From assembly GCA_947629385.1 (NCBI GenBank), contig CANRDO010000029.1, positions 1 through 33,183 on the forward strand: a DNA stretch of 33,183 nt, read 5' to 3'. A program made the position numbers and the translations under genes. The notes beneath the pieces are model-generated. The model was not told where the DNA came from, ran no database searches, and was given only the letters and a program-made list of their open reading frames with translations. Numbering within the stretch: the stretch's first letter is position 1; the number at the start of each line of letters is the position of its first letter. Of this stretch, positions 14,801 to 23,183 are shown one piece after another. This DNA is from an uncultured Lachnospiraceae bacterium. GTDB taxonomy: Bacteria > Bacillota > Clostridia > Lachnospirales > Lachnospiraceae.

Positions 14801-15274
14801 ATGGAACACAAGGGGAAGCCGTACTTTCCGATCTTTGTCGACCTTTCTGACAAGAAGGTCGTGGTGGCGGGCGCGGGAACGATCGCCAAGCGGAGGATAC
14901 GGGTGCTGACTGATTTTACAGATCATCTGGTTGTGATCGCGCCGGAGGTGAATCCCGAGTTGAAGGAGCTGGAGGCGGAAGGAAAGATCACGATCCTCAG
15001 GAAGACGTTTGAACGAGAGGACATTACGGGCGCGGCGTTCGTGATCGCAGCGACGAACTCGAACCAGACGAACCACGAGATCTACGCGGCGTGCAAGTGC
15101 TTCGGGATTCCGGTCAACGTGTGCAACGACAAAACAAGATGTGATTTCTATTTTCCGGTGGTCGCCTCCGCGGGAGATGTTGTGGCCGGCGTCAGTTCAT
15201 CCGGACGCGCGCGCAGGAAATCGCGGGAGGCCGCGGATCAGATCCAGAGGATGCTGGAGGAGACAGAGCAATAA
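14801..15274 (+). CDS. Precorrin-2 dehydrogenase/sirohydrochlorin ferrochelatase-type protein
   Basis: A 157-residue protein matching the N-terminal NAD-binding domain of CysG/Met8p/SirC, which oxidises precorrin-2 to sirohydrochlorin in sirohaem and cobalamin synthesis. Visible features: [20 protein letters not shown] (10-29) with the GAGTIA dinucleotide loop, [13 protein letters not shown] (about 89-101), and the conserved [20 protein letters not shown] region (about 121-140). It is shorter than the roughly 200-residue family norm because the helical C-terminal part ends at 157. The usual acidic residue after AATN is Ser here, so ferrochelatase activity is uncertain. A TTG at 14783 is in frame, but ATG 14801 has GGAGAG upstream. 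It precedes rnhA by 68 bases; no other cobalamin or sirohaem gene is nearby. Confidence 0.85.
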   Translation: MEHKGKPYFPIFVDLSDKKVVVAGAGTIAKRRIRVLTDFTDHLVVIAPEVNPELKELEAEGKITILRKTFEREDITGAAFVIAATNSNQTNHEIYAACKCFGIPVNVCNDKTRCDFYFPVVASAGDVVAGVSSSGRARRKSREAADQIQRMLEETEQ

Positions 15275-15342
15275 AGATGTCGCGCGGCAGGCTGTCAGTC
15301 GATGAGTGCCGAGACGTAAGCATAGACGATAAGGAGATTATT

Positions 15343-15825
15343 ATGCTGGTAAAGATTTTTACAGACGGCGCTGCGCGCGGCAACCCGGACGGTCCCGGCG
15401 GCTACGGTACAGTTCTGCAGTACGTGGATACGCGGGGCGAGTTGCACGAGCGGGAATATTCGCAGGGTTACCGAAAGACGACGAACAACCGCATGGAGTT
15501 GATGGCGGCGATTGTTGGATTGGAAGCGCTGAACCGTCCTTGTGAAGTAGAACTTTATTCAGACTCAAAGTATTTGACCGACGCGTTCAACCAGCACTGG
15601 ATCGACAGCTGGGTGAAAAAGGGATGGAAGCGTGGGAAAAACGAGCCGGTCAAGAATGTGGATCTATGGACACGGCTTTTGGAGGCTGCGAAGCCTCACA
15701 GCATTCAGTATATCTGGGTGAAAGGGCATGATGGGCATCCGGAGAATGAACGCTGCGACCAGCTGGCGACGAGCGCTGCGGATGGGGAAGATCTGATCGA
15801 GGACGAGGGTTTACCGACGCAATAA
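15343..15825 (+). CDS. rnhA: Ribonuclease HI
   Basis: A 160-residue cytoplasmic endonuclease that degrades the RNA strand of RNA-DNA hybrids, for example at R-loops and Okazaki primers. The four catalytic carboxylates are visible: Asp8 ([10 protein letters not shown]), Glu52 (NNRMELMAA), Asp74 (YSDSKYL) and Asp139 (NERCDQLA), with the basic handle [16 protein letters not shown] at 90-105. One residue is inserted in the first loop ([10 protein letters not shown] rather than GNPGPGGYG). The frame is open upstream to 15277, but ATG 15343 has AAGGAGA at 15331-15337. It is probably co-transcribed with the dehydrogenase gene before it. Confidence 0.96.
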   Translation: MLVKIFTDGAARGNPDGPGGYGTVLQYVDTRGELHEREYSQGYRKTTNNRMELMAAIVGLEALNRPCEVELYSDSKYLTDAFNQHWIDSWVKKGWKRGKNEPVKNVDLWTRLLEAAKPHSIQYIWVKGHDGHPENERCDQLATSAADGEDLIEDEGLPTQ

Positions 15826-15830
15826 ATTAG

Positions 15831-15859
15831 TTGAAAACAAGGACTCTGTGTGCTAAGAT
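15831..15859 (+). promoter_or_regulatory. Predicted promoter of the small membrane protein gene
   Basis: TTGAAA (15831-15836) and TAAGAT (15854-15859) are 17 bases apart, about 70 bases before the ATG at 15932. The leader contains a short CCGGC/GCCGG hairpin. Transcription from here could also reach alaS. Confidence 0.6.
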
Positions 15860-15931
15860 GTACGCGAAAACAACGAGCCACGCCGGCAAGGCCGGAGCAC
15901 GGTTTGAGACGGATAGGAGAGGGAAAACGAC

Positions 15932-16084
15932 ATGACAGCATTTTTGAGCGAGTTTGTCACGGAATTTGTTGAGCTTGTGATCCTGGTGGGAGTCGCGATT
16001 GGCGCGATCTTCTGCGGGAAGAAACTGCGCGACCGCAAGGACGCGAAGAAGGCGCAGCAGGCGGGGCAGCAGGAGATAAAATAG
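15932..16084 (+). CDS. Single-helix small membrane protein, 50 residues
   Basis: MTAFLSEFVTEFVELVILVG opens a protein with one hydrophobic helix (about 8-28, ending AIGAIFCGKK) and a strongly charged cytoplasmic-type tail (LRDRKDAKKAQQAGQQEIK). The ATG is preceded by AGGAGAGGG at 15915-15923 and by a good promoter, and the frame ends in TAG, so I judge it real despite its size. I do not know its function. Its position between rnhA and alaS suggests possible co-transcription with alaS, but a terminator-like hairpin lies between them. Confidence 0.75.
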   Translation: MTAFLSEFVTEFVELVILVGVAIGAIFCGKKLRDRKDAKKAQQAGQQEIK

Positions 16085-16157
16085 GATCGGAGACGGACAG
16101 AGTGGTACTATATGGAAAGACCGCGGATGTTTTCTGGAAATTTGGCGTAAATCCGAA

Positions 16158-16182
16158 CGGATGCTGATTGCGTCTGTTTTTT
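16158..16182 (+). terminator. Terminator-like hairpin in the alaS leader
   Basis: CGGATGC (16158-16164) pairs with GCGTCTG (16170-16176), including two G-U pairs, around TGATT, and runs into six T. Only 41 bases separate it from the alaS GTG, and no convincing promoter fits in between, so it may act as an attenuator or a leaky terminator for alaS. Confidence 0.6.
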
Positions 16183-16223
16183 ATGGGAAAAATAAAAGAG
16201 AATAGAAAGCTGGAGGAACGATC

Positions 16224-18863
16224 GTGGAGAAATACGGAGTAAACGAACTGAGAAAAATGTTTCTGGACTTTTTCAGGAGCAAGGATCATCTGGTGATGAA
16301 CAGCTTCTCGCTGGTGCCACACAATGACAAGAGCCTGCTTTTGATCAATGCGGGCATGGCGCCTCTGAAGCCTTATTTTACGGGGGCGGAGATCCCGCCG
16401 AAGCGCAGGGTGGCGACTTGCCAGAAGTGTATCCGCACAGGCGATATCGAGAACGTGGGTAAGACCGCGCGCCACGGTACTTTTTTTGAGATGCTGGGAA
16501 ATTTTTCGTTCGGTGATTACTTTAAGAAGGAAGCGATCGCGTGGTCCTGGGAGTTTTTGACCGAGGTGGTCGGGCTGGATCCGAATCGCCTGTATCCGTC
16601 CGTGTATCTGGAGGACGACGAGGCCTGGGATATCTGGCATGAGCAGATTGGAATTCCTGAGGATCGCATCTTCCGCTTTGGCAAGGAGGACAATTTCTGG
16701 GAGCACGGCGCGGGTCCGTGCGGTCCGTGTTCGGAGATTTATTATGACCGCGGGGAGAAATACGGCTGCGGCAAGCCGACCTGCACAGTGGGCTGTGACT
16801 GCGACCGTTACATCGAGGTGTGGAACAACGTCTTCACCCAGTTTGAGAACGATGGGAAAGGCAACTATGAGCTGCTGACCCAAAAAAATATTGATACGGG
16901 CATGGGCCTTGAGCGTCTGGCCGTCGTGGTGCAGGAGGTGGATTCCATCTTCGACGTGGACACGATCCAGGCGCTGCGCGACAAGGTCTGCGAGTTCGCC
17001 CATGTGCAGTACAAGACGGACGAGAAGAAGGACATTTCGATCCGCCTGATCGTGGATCATATCCGCTCCGCGACGTTCATGATCTCGGACGGCATCATGC
17101 CGACGAACGAGGGCCGCGGCTATGTGCTGCGCCGTCTGATCCGCCGCGCGGCGCGTCACGGGAGAATGCTCGGCATTGAGGGCGGATTCCTCTCGAAACT
17201 GAGCGAAACCGTGATCGAGGGCTCCAGGGACGGCTATCCGGAGCTGGAGGAGAAGAGAGATTTCATCTTCAAGGTGCTCTCTCAGGAGGAGGATAAGTTC
17301 AGCCGCACGATCGACCAGGGACTGAGCATTCTGTCTGACATGGAGGCGGAGCTTGAGAAGAAGGGCGTGAAGACGCTCGAGGGCAAGGGCGCGTTCCTGC
17401 TCTACGATACCTACGGATTCCCGCTCGACCTGACGAAGGAGATCCTTGAGGAGAAGGGCTATTCGATCGACGAGGAAGGCTTTAAGGCCTGCATGGAAGA
17501 GCAGAGAACAAAGGCCCGCAAGGCGCGCGGCACGACAAATTACATGGGCGCGGACGCGACGGTCTACGACCAGATCCCGGCGGAGATCACGACGGAGTTC
17601 GTCGGCTATGATTCCCTGATCTGCGATTCAAAGATCACCGTGCTGACGACGGACACGGAGCTTACCGAGGCGCTCACCGAGGGCGTGCGCGGCACCGTGA
17701 TCACGGAGAAAACGCCGTTCTACGGGACGATGGGCGGCCAGGAGGGCGACAAGGGCACGATCTCCTGCGCGGCGGGCAAATTCATTGTAGAGGATACGAT
17801 CCATCTGCTCGGCGGAAAGTACGGGCATGTGGGCTATATGGCCGAGGGTATGATCAAGACCGGCGACACCGTGACGCTCACCGTCGGGCCGGAAGGCAGA
17901 AAGGATACCTGTAAGAACCACAGCGCGACGCACCTGCTTCAGAAGGCGCTGAAGACGGTACTCGGATCGCATGTGGAGCAGAAGGGTTCTCTGGTGACGC
18001 CGGACCGGCTGCGTTTCGACTTTGCGCATTTCCAGGCGATGACGCCGGAAGAGCTCGAGAAGGTGGAGACGATCGTCAACGAGGAGATCGCGGCGGGACT
18101 TCCGGTCGAGACGAGGATCATGGGGATCGAGGACGCGAAAAAGACGGGGGCGATGGCTCTGTTCGGCGAGAAGTACGGCGACGAGGTGCGCGTCGTGTCG
18201 ATGGGCGATTTTTCAAAGGAGCTCTGCGGCGGCACGCATGTGAAAAATACATCAGAGATCGCGACGTTCAAGATCGTGTCCGAGTCCGGTATTGCGGCCG
18301 GCGTGCGCAGGATCGAGGCGCTGACCGGAAAAGGTGTGTTTGCCTATTATAAGAATACGGAGAAGGAGCTTCTGGAGGCGGCGAAGCTTTTAAAGACAAG
18401 TCCGGCCGACCTGCTCGGGAAGATCGCTTCCCTGCAGGCAGAGCTGAAGTCTGTGATGAGCGAGAACGAGTCGCTCAAGAGCAAGCTGGCGAAGGATGCG
18501 CTCGGCGACGTGATGGATCAGGTGTGCGAGGTATCCGGCGTGAAGCTGCTCGCGTCGAAGCTGGAGGGCGTGGATATGAACGGGCTGCGCGAGCTCGGAG
18601 ACCAGCTCAAGGAAAAGCTTGGCGAAGGCGTGGTGCTGCTTGCGTCGGTGTGCGACGGCAAGGTGAACCTCATGGCGACCGCCACGGACGGGGCGCAGAA
18701 GCTGGGCGCGCACGCGGGAAATCTGATCAAGGGCATCGCGGCTCTGGTCGGCGGAGGCGGCGGCGGACGCCCGAACATGGCGCAGGCGGGCGGCAAGAAC
18801 CCGGCTGGCATCGAGGACGCGCTTGCAAAGGCGAAGGAAGTGCTGACGGCGCAGATCAAGTAG
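16224..18863 (+). CDS. alaS: Alanyl-tRNA synthetase
   Basis: An 879-residue class II synthetase, full length for bacterial AlaS, which charges tRNA-Ala. The catalytic domain (about 1-440) shows NAGMAPLKPYF, CIRTGDIENVGKT, MLGNFSFGDYF and GMGLERLAVV. The editing domain carries HSATHLLQ (about 566-573) and CGGTHV (about 668-673), the zinc-binding His/His and Cys/His motifs that remove mischarged Ser and Gly. The C-terminal C-Ala domain ends in the glycine-rich GGGGGGRPNMAQAGGKNP. The start is GTG with GGAGG at 16212-16216, seven bases away. It appears to depend on read-through past the hairpin at 16158-16182. Confidence 0.98.
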   Translation: MEKYGVNELRKMFLDFFRSKDHLVMNSFSLVPHNDKSLLLINAGMAPLKPYFTGAEIPPKRRVATCQKCIRTGDIENVGKTARHGTFFEMLGNFSFGDYFKKEAIAWSWEFLTEVVGLDPNRLYPSVYLEDDEAWDIWHEQIGIPEDRIFRFGKEDNFWEHGAGPCGPCSEIYYDRGEKYGCGKPTCTVGCDCDRYIEVWNNVFTQFENDGKGNYELLTQKNIDTGMGLERLAVVVQEVDSIFDVDTIQALRDKVCEFAHVQYKTDEKKDISIRLIVDHIRSATFMISDGIMPTNEGRGYVLRRLIRRAARHGRMLGIEGGFLSKLSETVIEGSRDGYPELEEKRDFIFKVLSQEEDKFSRTIDQGLSILSDMEAELEKKGVKTLEGKGAFLLYDTYGFPLDLTKEILEEKGYSIDEEGFKACMEEQRTKARKARGTTNYMGADATVYDQIPAEITTEFVGYDSLICDSKITVLTTDTELTEALTEGVRGTVITEKTPFYGTMGGQEGDKGTISCAAGKFIVEDTIHLLGGKYGHVGYMAEGMIKTGDTVTLTVGPEGRKDTCKNHSATHLLQKALKTVLGSHVEQKGSLVTPDRLRFDFAHFQAMTPEELEKVETIVNEEIAAGLPVETRIMGIEDAKKTGAMALFGEKYGDEVRVVSMGDFSKELCGGTHVKNTSEIATFKIVSESGIAAGVRRIEALTGKGVFAYYKNTEKELLEAAKLLKTSPADLLGKIASLQAELKSVMSENESLKSKLAKDALGDVMDQVCEVSGVKLLASKLEGVDMNGLRELGDQLKEKLGEGVVLLASVCDGKVNLMATATDGAQKLGAHAGNLIKGIAALVGGGGGGRPNMAQAGGKNPAGIEDALAKAKEVLTAQIK

Positions 18864-18880
18864 AAAAGGGTCGAAAACAG

Positions 18881-18954
18881 TCTGAATTCGTCATGTTCAC
18901 GAAAAATACAATCTTTCTGCTCCTATTTCTGCAAAAATGGTTGACGAATTCAGA
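18881..18954. repeat. 13-base perfect inverted repeat spanning the rpsU -35 region
   Basis: TCTGAATTCGTCA (18881-18893) and TGACGAATTCAGA (18942-18954) are exact inverted copies separated by 48 bases. The right arm contains the -35 hexamer of the rpsU promoter. There is no T-run after it, so it does not look like the alaS terminator. Confidence 0.85.
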
Positions 18955-18968
18955 AAATATGGTATACT
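18941..18968 (+). promoter_or_regulatory. Predicted promoter of rpsU
   Basis: TTGACG (18941-18946) and TATACT (18963-18968) are 16 bases apart. Transcription would start near 18976, giving a leader of about 70 bases. Confidence 0.7.
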
Positions 18969-18975
18969 TGCGGTA

Positions 18976-19030
18976 GTGCAATAAATGTACCCAGACAGTT
19001 GTATTTGCACAATCTACAACTGGAGGGAGG
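18976..19030 (+). promoter_or_regulatory. Structured rpsU leader with possible pseudoknot
   Basis: CAGTTGTA (18996-19003) pairs perfectly with TACAACTG (19015-19022). The 11-base loop contains TTGCAC (19005-19010), complementary to GTGCAA (18976-18981) at the predicted 5' end of the transcript, so an H-type pseudoknot is possible. The right arm directly abuts the Shine-Dalgarno GGAGGGAGG (19022-19030). This arrangement suits autoregulation by a ribosomal protein, but that is inference. Confidence 0.5.
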
Positions 19031-19044
19031 TTAGGTGTGAGAGA

Positions 19045-19221
19045 ATGTCAAATGTAATCGTGAAAGAAAACGAGACTCTGGACAGTGCTCTGCGCCGTTT
19101 CAAGAGAAACTGCGCAAAGGCTGGGATCCAGCAGGAGATTCGTAAGAGAGAGCATTATGAGAAGCCGAGCGTAAGACGCAAGAAAAAGTCTGAAGCGGCC
19201 CGTAAGCGTAAATTCAACTAA
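19045..19221 (+). CDS. rpsU: 30S ribosomal protein S21
   Basis: A 58-residue basic protein with the normal S21 length and sequence: [20 protein letters not shown], then [20 protein letters not shown] and an Arg/Lys-rich tail ([16 protein letters not shown]). S21 joins the small ribosomal subunit near the anti-Shine-Dalgarno end of 16S rRNA. The ATG at 19045 lies 14 bases after the strong GGAGGGAGG and seven after AGGTG, so the exact site used is not certain. It is a single-gene unit with its own promoter and terminator. Confidence 0.97.
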   Translation: MSNVIVKENETLDSALRRFKRNCAKAGIQQEIRKREHYEKPSVRRKKKSEAARKRKFN

Positions 19222-19229
19222 TGTGCGTG

Positions 19230-19261
19230 AAATCCCTGGTCAGAAGTGGTCAGGGATTTTT
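19230..19261 (+). terminator. Terminator of rpsU
   Basis: AAATCCCTG (19230-19238) pairs with CAGGGATTT (19251-19259) around a 12-base loop and ends in a T-run to 19261. Confidence 0.85.
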
Positions 19262-19289
19262 CAGTAAACTCCTGGGGAGTTTACTGAAA
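19259..19289. repeat. 14-base perfect palindrome after rpsU
   Basis: TTTCAGTAAACTCC (19259-19272) and GGAGTTTACTGAAA (19276-19289) are exact inverted copies around TGG. It overlaps the T-run of the rpsU terminator, so the two hairpins may compete or form a tandem structure. Confidence 0.9.
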
Positions 19290-19440
19290 GAGTGTCGATG
19301 CGCAGCTCGCAGAGTGGAAGACGCTGCTTTGCAGCCTGCTCGCGCGCGGCAAAAGTGTGCTTTCTGATACGGTAAGGAAATTGCAAAGCTGCGCAAAGCA
19401 CACTTTTGATATAAGTAAATTGTAAGGGAAGGTGAAATGC
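19290..19440. repeat. Gene-free, palindrome-rich segment before cls
   Basis: No plausible gene is seen. It holds a hairpin GCTGC/GCAGC (19323-19335) and a 14-base perfect inverted repeat, CAAAAGTGTGCTTT (19350-19363) with AAAGCACACTTTTG (19395-19408), around 31 bases. With the palindrome just before it this resembles an intergenic repeat element or a structured leader of cls. No transposase or target duplication was identified. Confidence 0.6.
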
Positions 19441-20976
19441 GTGAAGAAGACCTCGAAACGTCTGTTGGGACGTGTGCTGACGATCGGGCTTGCCGTGCTG
19501 ACGCAGGTGATCTGGATCATTTTTGCCGTCGTGGTGCTTCGGAACCGTTTTCCCTTTGTCGCTACTCTGATCAGCATTTTAAGCGTCGTGGCGATTTTGT
19601 GGATCACGAGCAAAGACATCAATCCATCCTATAAGCTCGCGTGGACGACATTGATCCTCGCGCTTCCGATCGTGGGGGCGGTGATCTACCTGCTGTTCGG
19701 AAAGACCTGGATCGGAAAAGAGACGCAGCAGAAGCTTGACGAGGCCGCGAAGGATGCCGAGGAGCATATAGGGACGGATGAAACGGCCAGAGAGCATCTG
19801 GGGAAGCACAGCGAGGCCGCGGCGAGACAGTCCGCCTATATCAGCGACGTCGCTGGTTTTCCGCTCCATGAGGGGACGAAGACGAAGTATTTTCGCGTCG
19901 GCGAGGAGTTGTACGCGACGATGCTGCAGGAGCTCGAGCAGGCAGAGCATTTTATCTTCATGGAATATTTTATCATCGACGACGGCGAGATGTGGCAGAG
20001 CATCCTCAACATCCTCGAAAATAAGGTTCGCATGGGTCTCGACGTGCGCCTGATCTACGACGACTGGGGCTGTGTCAGCACGATGCCGCAGGAGTTTCAG
20101 CTTCAGCTGCAGCGCCGCGGGATCCGCTGCGAGGTGTTCAATCCGCTTGTGCCGATCCCGTCTGTGCTCCTGAACAACCGGGATCACCGCAAGATCACGG
20201 TGATCGACGGCTATACGGCGTTCACCGGAGGGATTAATCTAGCCGATGAGTATATCAATAAGCGTGAGCGCTTCGGCTACTGGAAGGATACCGGCATTAT
20301 GCTGAAAGGCGAGGCAGTCTGGAACTTCACCGTCATGTTTCTCCAGATGTGGAGCGCGCTCTCCGGGGAGAAGGTTGACTACGAGAAGTACCGTCCGCAT
20401 GTGTGGCACGAGCAGGAGTTTGAGGACGACGGTTTTGTGCAGCCTTACGCGGATACGCCGCTCGATCACGAGACGGTCGGAGAGAATGTTTACCTGAGCA
20501 TTATCAATCGCGCGAAGCGTTATGTCTATATCTTCACGCCATATCTGATCACAGACAACGAGATGACGACGGCCCTGAAGCTGGCGGCGAAGAGCGGGAT
20601 TGATGTGCGCATTGTCACGCCGGGCATTCCGGACAAGAAACTTGTATTCCTGCTGACGCGCTCGTATTATGGGGCGCTTCTGGAGGCGGGAGTGCGTATC
20701 TTTGAATATGAGCCGGGATTTCTGCACGCGAAGTCGTTTGTAAGTGACGACCGGATCGCGGTGGTGGGTACGGTGAATCTGGATTTTCGCAGTCTGTATC
20801 TGCATTTTGAGTGTGGAGTGTGGATGTACGGCACCGAAGCTGTCATGCAGATCAAGGAGGACGCGATGGAGCTGTTCCGAGAGTGCCGAGAGATCACGGT
20901 GGAGGACTGGAGAGGCCAGGGCATCTGGCCGCGTATCTGGCAGAGCGTGCTGAGGCTCTTTGCGCCGCTGCTGTAA
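19441..20976 (+). CDS. cls: Cardiolipin synthase
   Basis: A 511-residue membrane enzyme of the phospholipase D superfamily that joins two phosphatidylglycerols into cardiolipin. Two N-terminal helices (about 8-34 and 37-52, then 60-83) anchor it. Both catalytic HKD motifs are complete: HRKITVIDG followed by TGGINLADEY (about 241-263), and LHAKSFVSDD followed by GTVNLDFRS (about 425-450). I chose the GTG at 19441 because AAGGGAAGG (19424-19432) is eight bases away; a GTG at 19432, three codons earlier, lies on top of that site. The gene follows a palindrome-rich segment and is separated from dac by about 55 bases. Confidence 0.95.
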   Translation: MKKTSKRLLGRVLTIGLAVLTQVIWIIFAVVVLRNRFPFVATLISILSVVAILWITSKDINPSYKLAWTTLILALPIVGAVIYLLFGKTWIGKETQQKLDEAAKDAEEHIGTDETAREHLGKHSEAAARQSAYISDVAGFPLHEGTKTKYFRVGEELYATMLQELEQAEHFIFMEYFIIDDGEMWQSILNILENKVRMGLDVRLIYDDWGCVSTMPQEFQLQLQRRGIRCEVFNPLVPIPSVLLNNRDHRKITVIDGYTAFTGGINLADEYINKRERFGYWKDTGIMLKGEAVWNFTVMFLQMWSALSGEKVDYEKYRPHVWHEQEFEDDGFVQPYADTPLDHETVGENVYLSIINRAKRYVYIFTPYLITDNEMTTALKLAAKSGIDVRIVTPGIPDKKLVFLLTRSYYGALLEAGVRIFEYEPGFLHAKSFVSDDRIAVVGTVNLDFRSLYLHFECGVWMYGTEAVMQIKEDAMELFRECREITVEDWRGQGIWPRIWQSVLRLFAPLL

Positions 20977-21031
20977 TTTTTCCATCCCTGTTCTAATATA
21001 GTTTATAGAGAGAATTCAGGGACGTGTTGGA

Positions 21032-22264
21032 ATGAAAAAGTTAATATGCTGTTTGATGGCGGTATGGATGCTGGCGGTGCCGGTTTGGACGGTACAGATC
21101 CGGGCAGAGGAAGCGGCAGGTGCCCAGATGGCGGAGACTGTGCAGGATAATACAGATGCTGCTGCGCAGCCTCAGACAGCCGTGCTGGAGCTGCAGACGC
21201 CGCATGCGCTGGTGATGGAGGTGTCCACGGGGACGGTGCTCTTCGAGAAGGACGCCGACGCGAAGGTACATCCGGCGAGCGTCACGAAGGTGATGACGAT
21301 GCTGCTGATCTTTGAGGCGCTCGCGGAAGGGCGGCTGAAGCTTGACGAGCGGGTGACAACGAGCGCGCACGCGAAGTCGATGGGTGGTTCGCAGGTGTTC
21401 CTCGAGGAGGGCGAGAGCCAGACGGTCGAGACACTTCTGAAGTGTATCGTCATCGCGTCCGGGAACGATGCGGCGGTGACGATGGCAGAGCATATCTCGG
21501 GCTCGGAGGAGGCGTTTGTCGCGCGAATGAACGAGAGAGCTGCCGAGCTCGGCATGGTGAACACGCATTTTGTGGACTGCTGCGGCCTGACGGATTCCCC
21601 GGAGCATTACACGACCGCGCGCGACGTTGCGCTGATGTCGAGGGAACTGCTGGCGCGATTCCCGCAGGTGACAGATTATTCTAAGATCTGGATGGAGGAC
21701 ATCACGCATGTGACGGCGAAGGGAAGCAGCAAATTTACGCTCACGAACACAAATAAACTGCTGCGGGCCTTCGACGGCTGCGACGGATTGAAGACCGGGA
21801 GCACCAGCTACGCGAAATATTGTCTGAGCGCGACGGCGCAGCGAGGCGGGATCCGGCTGATCGGCACGGTGATGACGGCGCCGGACTCGAAGACGCGCTT
21901 CGCGGAGGCGGCGAAGATTCTGGGCTATGGCTTTGCCTGCTGCACCCTTTATCACGACGACGCGATGGAGACGCTTCCGCAGATCAGGGTGCGCGGCGCG
22001 GCGGAACCGTTTGCCGACGTAAAGTACGCGAACGAGTTTTCTTATCTGAGCACGGAGAAGGAAGATTTTTCCGCGATCGAGCGCACGGTCTGCTGGCAGG
22101 AGGAGATTAGAGCTCCGCTCGAACAAGGCGCGCAGGTAGGCGAGTACGTGTACACGTTGAATGGGAAGGTACTCGGCAGCGTCCCGATCGTCACGGTGAA
22201 TGCCGTGGAAAAAGCGGGTTATCTGGATTGCCTCGATGAAATGTGGGAGCGCTGGGTTTTGTGA
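21032..22264 (+). CDS. D-alanyl-D-alanine carboxypeptidase (DacF/PBP5 type)
   Basis: A 410-residue exported serine peptidase that trims the terminal D-Ala from peptidoglycan stem peptides. A signal peptide (MKKLICCLMAVWMLAVPVWT, cleavage probably near residue 25) is followed by a low-complexity Ala/Gln stretch. Active-site motifs: SVTK (Ser83, Lys86), SGN (143-145) and KTG (254-256). A C-terminal beta-rich domain (about 310-390) ends in a hydrophobic/amphipathic segment, typical of DacF-like enzymes attached to the membrane. The ATG has only a weak Shine-Dalgarno. A second Dac-type gene lies 2.6 kb downstream. Confidence 0.94.
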   Translation: MKKLICCLMAVWMLAVPVWTVQIRAEEAAGAQMAETVQDNTDAAAQPQTAVLELQTPHALVMEVSTGTVLFEKDADAKVHPASVTKVMTMLLIFEALAEGRLKLDERVTTSAHAKSMGGSQVFLEEGESQTVETLLKCIVIASGNDAAVTMAEHISGSEEAFVARMNERAAELGMVNTHFVDCCGLTDSPEHYTTARDVALMSRELLARFPQVTDYSKIWMEDITHVTAKGSSKFTLTNTNKLLRAFDGCDGLKTGSTSYAKYCLSATAQRGGIRLIGTVMTAPDSKTRFAEAAKILGYGFACCTLYHDDAMETLPQIRVRGAAEPFADVKYANEFSYLSTEKEDFSAIERTVCWQEEIRAPLEQGAQVGEYVYTLNGKVLGSVPIVTVNAVEKAGYLDCLDEMWERWVL

Positions 22265-22385
22265 AACGGACGAATAAAAGGGAACTGAAGTTTCGTGGAG
22301 CAGAGGATGAAATAGCGGAAAAGCGAAGCCGGACAGGGCTTAGAAGGTAGTGAGGAAAAGCACGGCGGGAAAGGCGGAAGGTACC

Positions 22386-23183
22386 ATGTCGGATTTCAAA
22401 TTGACAAGATATCGGATAAAGGTGAGCGACGACCTGCGGGGACCGCAGCAGCCGTTTTCTGCGATATTGCTGAGCGATCTGCACAACGCGTCGTACGGCG
22501 AGGGCAACAGTGTGCTGCTGCAGGCGATCCGGAACGAGAAGCCGGAGGCTGTTTTCGTGGCCGGCGATATGCTCGTCGCCACGCAGGAGCCGCAGATGGA
22601 TGTCGCGTTGGCATTGATGGATGAGTTGACGAAGCAGTATCCGGTCTACTATGTGGAAGGAAACCATGAATATAAGGTGAGAAAATACACGGAGGTGTAC
22701 GGCGGCGACGGGAACCGTTTCTTTGAGGCGATCCAAAGCTTCGGCGTGCATTTGTTGAAAAATTCCTGTGAGCGGATCGATCTCCAGAAAATGCCGATTA
22801 CGGTCTGGGGGTTGGAGCTTCCGTGGCAGTGCTACAGGCGATTTCAGAAGAATGAGCTGACGGCAGGCCAGATCACAGAGCTTCTCGGCGCACCGGATGA
22901 AGAACGCTATAATATTCTGCTGGCGCATAATCCGGTCTATTTTGAGGCCTATGCCGCCTGGGGCGCGGAGCTGACGCTTGCCGGACATTTGCACGGAGGC
23001 GTGATCCGCCTGCCTTATTTTGGCGGAGTGGTCACCCCGCAGTTCCGGCTGTTCCCGAAATACGATCGGGGGATATTCAAACGGCGGGGAAAGCAGCTGG
23101 TAGTGAGCGCCGGTCTCGGCAGCCATTCGATCCCAATCCGCATCAACAATCCGCCGGAGCTGGTCGTGCTGGATATTTCGTGA
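22386..23183 (+). CDS. Metallophosphoesterase
   Basis: A 265-residue calcineurin-like phosphoesterase of unknown substrate. The metal-binding motifs are complete and in order: LLSDLHNASYG (D-x-H), FVAGDML (G-D), YVEGNHEYK (G-N-H-E), LLAHNPVYF (H) and LAGHLHGGVIRLP (G-H-x-H). Members of this group often act on membrane-associated or UDP-sugar substrates, but this one shows no membrane helix. The frame is open to a GTG at 22350; I prefer ATG 22386 (MSDFKLTRYRIKVSD), with GGAAGG a few bases upstream, although the spacing is short. It sits between dac and scpA. Confidence 0.9.
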   Translation: MSDFKLTRYRIKVSDDLRGPQQPFSAILLSDLHNASYGEGNSVLLQAIRNEKPEAVFVAGDMLVATQEPQMDVALALMDELTKQYPVYYVEGNHEYKVRKYTEVYGGDGNRFFEAIQSFGVHLLKNSCERIDLQKMPITVWGLELPWQCYRRFQKNELTAGQITELLGAPDEERYNILLAHNPVYFEAYAAWGAELTLAGHLHGGVIRLPYFGGVVTPQFRLFPKYDRGIFKRRGKQLVVSAGLGSHSIPIRINNPPELVVLDIS

